Origin: Lichenostomus cassidix
Taxonomy: Eukaryota; Chordata; Aves; Passeriformes; Meliphagidae
Direction of reading: 5' to 3'
NCBI GenBank assembly: GCA_008360975.2
Contig: CM039211.1
Coordinates: forward strand, 762,038-826,037
DNA: 64,000 nt
The notes under the pieces are model-generated. The model was not told the origin of the DNA. It did no database searches and saw only the letters and a program-made list of their open reading frames with translations. This document shows positions 35,501 through 44,727 of the stretch, in pieces (position 1 is the first letter of the stretch; each line of letters begins with the position of its first letter). The translations under genes were made by a program, and so were the position numbers.

Positions 35501-35811
35501 GGCACTTGTAGCTCAGTCTTGGCATCTCTCAGAGGCTAAAGCAGAAGCCAAACTGAAAAGTATCTGACACCAGCAGTGAGCAGCCAGGGTGGGCTGGGCA
35601 GGGAACCAGACTGGTGCCTCCCTGGAGAAGCCTCCTGAAACAACCACAGTCACACAGGTCTGTGGTGTTGGCTGGCTGCCATGGTGAAGGTCCACCTGGC
35701 TTCATTTCAGCCAGGAATCACCAGTTCCAGGAAGGTGTGAAATGAGGCCGGGAAAGTGTGGATGTGTTTTGCATTGGTCTTGCCTGCCTTCCCCCAAAAA
35801 AAGTGCCTGTG

Positions 35812-35917
35812 TGGCTCTCAGTGCTGAGGGATCTTTTCTCCAAAAGAGGTTTATCACAGGGTCCTCTCTTGTGCTCTGCTGGGTGTGCAATCCAGGGCAG
35901 CAAAATAAACTGTGGAG
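35812..35917 (+). repeat. 106-bp perfect inverted duplication, left arm
   Basis: Identical, base for base, to the reverse complement of 41602-41707. It lies 378 bases upstream of the TAL2 coding start. It starts TGGCTCTCAGTGCTG and ends AAAATAAACTGTGGAG; homology stops sharply at both ends. It resembles no transposon family I know. Confidence 0.97.
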
Positions 35918-36283
35918 CCTGGTGGGATGACAAATGCATTGTCAGTTGGGAATTCTGTTGCAGGGGAATGTTGAGGAGCATGGAGAAGCTGGGCTTGTAG
36001 CAGCACCAAATGGTTGTATGAGGAAATTAAACTCCTTTATCTCCTTTGTGAAGCCCTTAATGAACTCTGGCATCTGGTTGCATCTCCAACACTTACCATG
36101 ACATTAGGGTGAATCTGTGGAGGACATGCAGGACAAGAGCAGTAGCCACAAAGGGTAAAAATCAGAAGCCTGGCACCATCACTGTGTCTTGCCACTGGCC
36201 CAGAGGTTGCAGTACCCCTAAAAAGGCAGCCTGTGTGAAACCCAGGCATATCCAGCATTCACTCACCATCTCCTTTGTTTGCA

Positions 36284-36284
36284 G
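36284..36284 (+). other. TAL2: Splice acceptor of TAL2 coding exon
   Basis: Pyrimidine-rich CATCTCCTTTGTTTGCAG ends at 36284, ten bases before the TAL2 ATG. It implies an untranslated upstream exon. Confidence 0.6.
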
Positions 36285-36294
36285 CCCCTCAAGA

Positions 36295-36648
36295 ATGACA
36301 AGGAAGATCTTCACCAACACCAGGGAGAGGTGGAGGCAGCAAAATGTCAACAGTGCCTTTGCCAAGCTGAGGAAACTCATTCCCACCCACCCACCAGACA
36401 AAAAACTGAGCAAGAACGAGACGCTCAGGTTGGCCATGAGATACATCAACTTCCTCGTCAAGGTCCTGGGAGAGCCAGGCCTGCAGCAGACAGCAGTGGC
36501 AGCTCGGGGCAGCATCCTGGGATTCTTCCAGCAAGCCCCACACTTGCAGAGCATGGAGGAGCTGACACTGATTGAAAACTGTGGAGTCTCCTGTCCCGGA
36601 ATGAGCAGCAATATAGTAGAATGCTGGTCGGAGGCATCATCTCCCTAG
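36295..36648 (+). CDS. TAL2: TAL2, class II bHLH transcription factor
   Basis: Nuclear transcription factor of the TAL/SCL family that pairs with E proteins at E-boxes. In vertebrates it helps specify midbrain GABAergic neurons, and human TAL2 is activated by translocation in T-cell leukaemia. The 117-residue protein is in one exon. The start at 36295 gives [20 protein letters not shown], the same beginning as human TAL2. Residues 2-14 are the basic region (NTRERWR; Glu11 and Arg12 are E-box contacts in this fold), about 15-29 helix 1, 30-41 the loop ([12 protein letters not shown]), and 42-59 helix 2 ([18 protein letters not shown]). The bHLH is almost identical to human. The tail after residue 60 diverges strongly, and the protein is about nine residues longer than the 108-residue human one. 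The upstream frame is also open to 36109, but the acceptor at 36284 and homology argue against an earlier start. Confidence 0.96.
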   Translation: MTRKIFTNTRERWRQQNVNSAFAKLRKLIPTHPPDKKLSKNETLRLAMRYINFLVKVLGEPGLQQTAVAARGSILGFFQQAPHLQSMEELTLIENCGVSCPGMSSNIVECWSEASSP

Positions 36649-36735
36649 CAGACAATGGGATGTGCAGTCATGGTGTTAGTGTGATAGTCCCTCTCTCCTG
36701 GCAGAATCTCTGGGTTGCTTTTCTGTGTATTGTGG

Positions 36736-36752
36736 TTATTTATTTATATTTA
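36736..36752 (+). promoter_or_regulatory. TAL2: AU-rich element in TAL2 3' UTR
   Basis: TTATTTATT nonamer at 36736-36744 with three ATTTA pentamers (36738, 36742, 36748), within a longer T/A tract. This is the class II AU-rich pattern linked to rapid mRNA decay. Confidence 0.6.
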
Positions 36753-37267
36753 TTGCTATTTTATTTGATATGCATTTTTATTTAATAGGAGAGGAAATCC
36801 TTGGCTGTGCAAAAACCTGAAAGTCCAGACGGGGAACTTGCAGTCTCTGGGAGCTTAGAAGGACTCACTGCTGTCATGGCAGAGTCCAGGTCAGAAGAGT
36901 CTTCTGCCTGGATCTCCTCCATAAATCAGAGCGTAGAAATTCATTCAGTGTTTCTGACAGGCAAAGAGATTATTCTCCTATGCTATTTCAAGGAAACACT
37001 ATTGAGATGAAGAATTATGACAGCACCACAAAATTTGTCCATGACAGACATCTGGCCTCGGTAGTGAAAGAGATTGAGAGATGTGATATTTGACACAGTC
37101 CTCCACCACTTGTTCTAGGGGCTAATTGCACTCACTATTGAACTTGTGAATCTTATTTCTAGCTTGATTATTTCTTTTTTTTTTAATATAAGTCCTAATC
37201 CTTGAACCTAGCTACATGTTTCTTCATCAGACTGGAGGGATCCCTTGTGTCAGAGCAGAGCACATTA

Positions 37268-37273
37268 AATAAA
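37268..37273 (+). terminator. TAL2: Candidate TAL2 poly(A) signal
   Basis: First canonical AATAAA after the TAL2 stop, 620 bases downstream. Confidence 0.5.
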
Positions 37274-37290
37274 ATTAAATGCTCAGTTAA

Positions 37291-40200
37291 AGCAAAAAGT
37301 ACCAAATTAAAATGACAAAATACACAGTCATAGATGAGTTTCAGTGGGTTCAACAGGCAAAGTAAATCTCCTCCATAGAAGTGACAGTGTGCATGTGAAG
37401 GAAGATGGTCAGTTATGCCCCAGCTGCCTTAAAAGCGCATCAAAGAGGTTGGTGGCTCAATGCCTTTGTTCTTCTGCAGGAGCTGTAGCAACGGAGGAGG
37501 TCCTGCTTTGGGAGGGAGGTCACAGGACAAAGGCCCTAGTGATGCTCTGTGAAAACTTTTGTGGACAAGACTGTGTCCATGGTTATGCCTGCACACCCCT
37601 GATTGCCCTAAAACTCCCTGCTTTCACCTACTGCAGATGACATTCTCCCACCTGGATACAATCCCAAATGGGCCAATGGAACAACCACGAAGAAATTGTT
37701 GTAAATATCTTTCCTCTGTGAGTCATTTCCCTGTAGGAAAAGCACCAACCACCATGCTGTAGGTGTTTGGGTGATAAGTGGGATGAAAAGAGGTTTCATA
37801 AAAGTAGCCCCTGTGGCTTTTTGTTGCCCACAAAAAAATTTCAGCTAAATTTCCTGACTGAATTATAACCTGTGCCAGCCAAGGCCTGGTCTGCTCATGT
37901 GAGTTACGAGCAGCCCAGAGCAGCAGAGAAAATGACAGCAGGTTTAAGTAGCACAGCTCTCTGGTGAGATCCTGCTCCCTCTTGATTTCCACGTGGACCA
38001 AGGTATATGTCAAGGCTTAGAAAAGACAATTGTTCATGACTGGTGAAGAAATGTAGCTCCTGTAGGCCTAGGCATGTCCCTGGGCTGTTTCTGTTTGTTC
38101 ATGAGACAAAGAGGTGCTTTCAGAAAGCAGAACTAGGGTTTGTGCATGCAGCATGTACTGCCCTTCTGCATGAGGGGATTTGGCACCTGAAGCTGAGCTG
38201 CCTTTCAGTGCCTCACCAAGAACCAGATGCACCAAAGAAGCCAGGGCTGGCTCCTGCTATGGGTACAACTGAGCTGTCCTCAGCACTGACAAAAGCCAAG
38301 ATCTGACAAGAACACAGCTCACCCCATCCAGCACTGGTGCTGTGAGGCACGGGCATGCCAGCGGACAGAATTTGACCAAAAGAAAGGAAAAAAATAAAAA
38401 GGTGAAAGGGCTCATGTTGGTTTGGTTTCACTTCTGAACACTGCCAATGGCCAGCCTGCTTATCCCTGGGTTTGTGAGCTGTCAGGACTGCCCTGGGGAG
38501 CAGCTGAGTGGAAAGGCAGAGAGAGTCCTTTGCATGGTTTGTTTCTCCCCACCTCTGCCCACCATAATGTGACTAAATGGAGCCACAGCCTCTTCTGCAC
38601 AGCACCTGGAAGGTAATGAGCCACGTCCTCCTCCCAGCTCTCCCTGCTGGAGTTGCAGCTGGACAAATTAGTCCAAGTAAATCAGAGCACTTACTGCTGA
38701 GGCGTGGTGGTGCTATTTGGTCTATCAGTCACTTGCTATCCTAGGAAACACACATCACCGAGGCAAGGAAAAACATCTTGCGAGCAGCTGTCATACTGGG
38801 AAGGGGAAAGAAAACCTGGCAATTTTGTAACATAACTTGCTTGTTGTATTTTCTATGCTAAAAACCTTCCCTTCTTGTTATTGCTTTGGTTCATATCACT
38901 GCTTTCTTTGATCTCCTTTCAGTTTAGGGGCTCCCTACTGTCACATTCAGCAAGTATTTCACTAGATTTATCTACCAAAGATTTCTTTTTTTTTGGTCAA
39001 GTTTCTTCTTTGTATTTTGGGGATTTCTTATCTGTGTGATCATGAACAAATACAGTGCAACTGATGACATTTTGTGCTATATTATGTTATTTAACACCTA
39101 ATATATTCCAAATAAATTATTTAAGAAACTAATCTTTGTCTTTCTAAACTTCTCTACAATTTCATTTTACATTTGCATACCACTTGGTAAAGGATCCCAA
39201 AAACATTAGGATGTAATTTCCAGCAGAGGTTCTTCTACTATGCAAGACTCTTGATGCTAGAAACACATTATCAGATGATGAATAATGACAGGAATTCTTT
39301 GTTTATGACAACTTCTTACACTTTTGGGTTGTACATATATTTGCATCCACATGCTAAGAAGATTTTAACCAGCCCTTGAAAAAGACAGATAACTAAAATT
39401 TCACTGTGCAATATTGTTATCTATCTCTTCCAGACATTCACAATTCAAAAGATTTTAATCAACTCCATTTTAAAAGCATAAGACACCCTAAGGAATTAAT
39501 TTGGAGTCCATTGTTATCTGGAGATGTTCAGATAGGCACAACCTAAAGATTCAAACAGGAGTCCAGGTTCAGATAATTCAAAGTTGAGGGCAGCTTAGGA
39601 TGTAAAGCTGCTCTTTCTGGCTAACATCTGGTGGGGCTAATCCCCAAATGAATCTGGGGCTAGGAGAGGGAAAGGAAGCACTAGGATGACAAATGCAGAA
39701 GTTGTGCTGAAGAGATGGGAAATCACTAGGACACAGGGCCAGTTTAAGTTTCATGCTTGACTGGATGTCTCACATTCCTGACAGTGTTCTGTGATGCACC
39801 AAGAGAGGAATTTCTACACAAAATGTGTGTCAGAAAAACATTGTCCCAAGGAATTATATATTAAAGTCATAAAACCAGCAAATGAGAAATTCAAAATGTA
39901 TTTATATGTGATGTCCAGTATGTATTTATATCAAGCAAGGCAATGTCACCTTAGAGAGAGCCCTCTGCTTACAGCAGGTAATGCCAAATTAATTTGTATG
40001 CTGAGGATCATGTGGCAATCCCTCCTCTGGAAGTGGGCAGGGTACAGCCATGCCAACATAGTGCTGTGAGGTGACAGGACCTGTGCCATGGAGATGAACC
40101 AAGTGATTTGGAGTTGGATGAAAATGCCTCAGATATGTTGTTGCAGTGGCAAAACCTTAGTAATAGTCACAAAAATATCCCTAGTCCTAAGGATTCTACT

Positions 40201-40715
40201 GTCCCCTTTCTGTAACTAGCAGTGCTGAAGAGAGTTGTGCGAACAGCATTTTTTTATTTGCATAATTTTTTGTTTGTTTGTTTGGTTGGTTTTTTTTGGT
40301 TTTTTTTTGGTGAGGCTATGACTGTCAATATTGCAAGGAAGACCGGCTAAGGTGACATTTCTAGAAGCACCTTTGTATCTCCTGGTGAAAAAATGAGTGC
40401 TGAAAAGTTAAATGAGTCATGGCCCAGTCCAACCCATGGTACTCCTAACCTGCACAGAGGGTGTGAGGCGTGCTCCCGTGATAATGTGATGCAGAAATCT
40501 CAGTGAGACACTCCTTTATTTGGAATTTCCAACAGGATCAGTGGAAGAATACAGCTCCAGATTTCAGCTCCAATGAGGATTACTTTAGCCAAAGGCAGGA
40601 AACAAGTTCTGCCACTGCTCAGCTGTCAGAGAGCCTAAGAGAACTGATGCCAGGAGAGGTGCAATGTCACTGACACTGTTCCTAACAGCAACCAGGAACA
40701 AGGATGCAGCCTGCT
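37291..40715. other. Intergenic, TAL2-TMEM38B part 1
   Basis: No gene or transposon recognised. A T/G-rich simple tract with TTTG and TTGG repeats is at about 40262-40312. Confidence 0.5.
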
Positions 40716-40766
40716 GTCCATCATGTCCATCATGTCCATCATGTCCATCATGTCCATCATGTCCAC
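40716..40766. repeat. 9-bp tandem repeat, 5.7 copies
   Basis: Five exact copies of GTCCATCAT followed by GTCCAC. Being a multiple of three, it creates spurious repetitive open frames in each phase. Confidence 0.95.
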
Positions 40767-41601
40767 TTTCTCAATATCTCCAGTTTCTGGAGTATTGCCC
40801 ATGCTGAGGAAGACTTTGTGGAGAGGCTTGTACCCAGCAGCCTTGTTTGCTCTACCTTATCTAAATCAGTGGGGAGGAGGGTACAACGAGGAGCATAGAG
40901 GGGGAAACATAGGATTCATGGGACAGCCACACTAAATGGCAAAGCAGAGCTGTTTTAGAACACAAAGATCCATCCAAGCACCTTGCTCTGAGCAAGAAGT
41001 GAAAGGTGCAGCACCACTGTCTTTCACAGGTGTATGATTCATGAACCATTTAGCAATTTATCTTCCAGCATCTAACCAGTTCCCACAAATTTCTTTGCTG
41101 CTAGGGAATGATATGCAGTGACCATGGCGAAAGTAGTGTGAGCAAGACAGATCTGACTTTTGTTCTTTGAAGGCTGGGTGATGAAAGGAGGTGGAGAGAA
41201 TGGGCGACTTAACTACTGACCTGTGGGGCAGGGGTCACTTGGGAGCCAGTCTTAAATCTAAAGGTCATTGACACAGTGACAGAGTCTAAATCCGGCACTT
41301 TTCATGGGTGTAATTGTATTTTTAATACAGCAGGTGCTGAGAGAATCAGAGGGGAGAAGGTGGGTGGAAGAAGCAGCTCAAAAAAGTACTTGGGTGACAG
41401 AAGGTAATGATTGTCCTGTGCCCAGACAATACCTATATGTGGTTCAATTTATTCACTTCTGTTCTCTCTGTAAGCCACAGGCAGCATTTTCTTTGCACTC
41501 TGAGCTGGTCCAACTCTTCTCTGTAAGGAACAGAGCCTCATTCCCATTGTATTCTCACTCCATCCCCTCTCCATATGTGCACATAAATGCACATCCCATC
41601 C
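40767..41601. other. Intergenic, TAL2-TMEM38B part 2
   Basis: No gene, transposon or tandem array recognised. Confidence 0.45.
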
Positions 41602-41707
41602 CTCCACAGTTTATTTTGCTGCCCTGGATTGCACACCCAGCAGAGCACAAGAGAGGACCCTGTGATAAACCTCTTTTGGAGAAAAGATCCCTCAGCACTG
41701 AGAGCCA
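41602..41707 (-). repeat. 106-bp perfect inverted duplication, right arm
   Basis: Exact reverse complement of 35812-35917, 4.95 kb beyond the TAL2 stop. Flanking bases are unrelated to those of the left arm. Confidence 0.97.
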
Positions 41708-44375
41708 GAGAGACAAAGAGCAGCCAACCTTTCTGTGGGTACATCTGCCCTGCTGAGTGTCAATGTCACAAAACAGCGCAGAAGATGCTCAGGCTGAAGG
41801 GCAGGCAGAAGTCAGTGAGACTCCTGTGGATCTCAGCATGGACTGCACTGGGATTCAGATGAGGTCTCTGACTTTTCTGCTGGCAAGCAACGCAGAGAGG
41901 TATTCACGAGCACAGGGCAGGAGAGGTTTTCAATGCATCCACCTTTCTGCAGATGGCTGGGGGTACAGCATCTCAGAGCTGGGGTAGGTCCCTCACTTTC
42001 ATTGAAATTCCCCACTCTACACCTTGAAAGACAGACTCTTAGGTAGCCTAAAACCTTAATGAAAAGCTAAAGGACGACAGCCTGCAGCCAGCAAGGTCTC
42101 CAGGGAGTCATTCTGCTTCCAGCCCTGTCTGTAGACATTGATTAGCATTGATTTTCTCTTGGTGACTGTATTTGGCAAACCGTGGCAGGCAGCAGTGCTC
42201 AGTCCTGGAGCTGAGAAAGGCCAAGAGCAGACAATATTAACTCTGTCTTCAGATCACAGCAGAATTGCCATGCCCTGATACATTGATGTACAACCAACTA
42301 GGATGTAACCTATGAATTCCCTCAGCTCAAGACTTCACAGTACTAAATTCCAGCTTTAAAAAGCTTTACACTTACTGGAAAGACCCCAGCTCCCAAGAGA
42401 AAACTGAAATGCCTAAAAGCACCTTGAGTGGAGGCTATTAGACCTAGTTAACCACAGGATCTCAGGCCAGCTGACCGTGACCTGAAATGTTTTACTGCCT
42501 GTAGGTTAAAAGGTATTTCAGAAGGAAGAATCTGGCCCTGCTGAGAGGCTTTGCAGTGATCTCTGTGAGTCTGAATGGCAAAAAATCAGCTGCCAGTTGA
42601 GAGTTCCCTACTGAGAGAGTGAGCTTGGCAGATTGGACTTGCCAAGAGCACTTGGTTCTGGCACAGCCTGCTTGGGTGGGAAACATTCCCACCACTTGAA
42701 AGGGAACTGAAATAACTCAATACTGAAGGGAGCTGCCTGCTCTGGCTCTTCCTCCTGAGCTATGCTACAAACATTTTTCCTAAATTTTCAGGCACAGAAG
42801 AGCAGCCAGCTGCTGTCTGGTGAACATGCCCAGCCACTCTGCTTGGCACAGGACAGCCTAGTCTCGAAGGCCACATTTCTGCACAGACATGTGGAATGCA
42901 AATGGGTGTTTCCCAGCTCTCAGGTTTAGAAGGGAGAAAGTCATGGCAGGTAACTTCAGCAGCATAATTTTACCTGTCAATTTTGAACAGAATAGCTGAG
43001 CAGATATAGAAAACACAAAGAAAGCAAACATGTCTATCTTTAGATCTTTCTATCTATTATCTATTGATCTATATTACCCTTATAATCTCCTTGAAATCCA
43101 TCTTGAAGTTCATTTAAGGTCAAATGAAAATGAAAACCCACAAATTTTGCCTCTACAATCAAAATTATTCTTCTTTTGGACTAAAGAATAATATAAGTGA
43201 AAAAAATGAAAACAAGACAGCTTGCCAGTGAAAGCATAGAGGATGAATTAACTATCCTGAAATAACCTGGATGGACATGACACTTGTTGTAGGGGGGTAG
43301 ACCTGCCACTTAGGTAATTTGGATACAGTGGCTCCTATTAATTTCAAACATTTCCCAGGAGTACAGGCTGCTGAACCAGTACAGACATACATTAATTATT
43401 TGTTTCTGATTATCAAATGTTTTCTATTTCCCTCAACAATAGAGCTGTAAGTTGCTAACGTCTAATTTCTAAATACAAAGAAGTGAAAATACTGTGAAAA
43501 TAATAGTAAAAAAAAAAAGTTTCTCTGCTATTTATCTCAAGTTCATCAGTTAAATATTTCCAGCAGCTCTCTGTGTGGTGCTGTTAAGATAAATCAAACC
43601 AAGACGATACTTCTTGAAAACTGCAGGTTCAAGTTAGGCAGGAGTTTGTCATAAATACTGCCTCAAAGCTTGACTTACCCTGACATTTATGTTTCCTTTT
43701 ATCCTTACTCTCTGAAGTACTGAAAAAGTCTAGGGCTGGGGCTGTCAGTAAGACTCTTGATCTCGAGGGCTCAACTTAAAACATTTTAGGGTTGCCATGA
43801 CTGCTTTTTGGGGTGTTTTTCTTGTAATCTCTGTCCACACATGCTTTTAAGATACATCAGAAAGATGAGGGCGACTGGTCAGACAATTCAGCTGGAAGAG
43901 CTGGTACTGCAGAAGCAGTTGGAAGATATTTTTAAAAATAGGCACCTTCAAGTCATTTAATCCCATGTTCCTGAATGCAAAAGCATACAGGGCCCCGAGC
44001 TGCTTTTAAAACCTGTGGCTACGGATTTGAGTCTTGAGCCCTCTGGGAGCATTCATCTCCCAGCAAGGGTAGAAAGAAGAGAATTAAGGCAGGCACTATG
44101 GCAATCAAGCAGATTGTTTACTACTCATAGCAAGGCAAGTCCACCACAGAAAATGCCCAGGAACCCTCCCCCCCAGACACATACCTTGCCCCTAGACAGC
44201 TGGCTTTTTTCCCTACCACATTTCTTATCAGTCTCCTGCAGAGACTCTAAAAGTCTTATCTTGATAGGCCAGATTACCAAGATGATCTCCTCTCCATGAT
44301 GAATAGAAATCAAACTGTTTTTCTCTGTCAGCAAACAATACATTTCCCTGTCCAGACAGTTAAATTAATAGAATG
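41708..44375. other. Intergenic, TAL2-TMEM38B part 3
   Basis: No gene recognised. A degenerate TATC-type tract is at about 43032-43078; the rest is unremarkable. Confidence 0.5.
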
Positions 44376-44470
44376 TCTCCTCTCCTCTCCTCTCCTCTCC
44401 TCTCCTCTCCTCTCCTCTCCTCTCCTCTCCTCTCCTCTCCTCTCCTCTCCTCTCCTCTCCTCTCTTCTCC
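44376..44470. repeat. TCTCC pentanucleotide microsatellite
   Basis: Seventeen perfect TCTCC units (44376-44460), then TCTCT and a final TCTCC. Pure pyrimidine on the + strand, so it has H-DNA-type mirror symmetry. The opposite strand is GGAGA repeats. Confidence 0.97.
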
Positions 44471-44700
44471 ATCCCAGCCATCCTTTCAGTCTCCTAACCC
44501 TCCCCCCAATTAATTCCTATGCTTTAATACCATCTGAGAGTCCTTAGTGAGAAGAGGATCTGCTTGCTATGCAGGTGCAAGTTTTCAGCACCACAGCACA
44601 ACAGCAATGCCACCCGCTCTGCCCTCCTCAGGGCTTCTCTTTGTGAGACACTTTTTCTTTTCTTCCTTTTCAGCTCCGTGCTGAACAACCCCATGCAGAT

Positions 44701-44727
44701 AATCTGATTATGCTAATTTGTACTTCA
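44701..44727 (+). promoter_or_regulatory. Homeodomain/POU-like site element, downstream copy
   Basis: Reads AATCTGATTATG, then CTAATTTGTACTTCA, preceded by GCAGAT so that TAATC and GATTA face each other. ATGCTAAT resembles a POU octamer. It matches 21705-21731 at 22 of 27 positions with no gap. The surrounding 44640-44960 is non-repetitive. Confidence 0.4.

Larger units (their letters stand above)
27924..35811. other. Intergenic or TAL2 5' intron
   Basis: No coding gene recognised. Contains a possible tiny CR1 tail (ATCATAGAATCC near 28445), a 27-base A run at 29056-29082, other A-rich tracts near 30360 and 34060, and a candidate regulatory stretch at 32250-32540. Confidence 0.5.
36649..37290 (+). 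other. TAL2: TAL2 3' UTR
   Basis: From the TAG to just past the first AATAAA at 37268-37273. It contains an AU-rich element near its start. The 3' edge is an estimate. Confidence 0.5.

Noticed and set aside
36109..36294. In-frame N-terminal extension of TAL2 from an ATG at 36109
   Set aside because: A good splice acceptor ends at 36284, and the ATG at 36295 gives the exact conserved TAL2 start; the upstream 62 codons match nothing.
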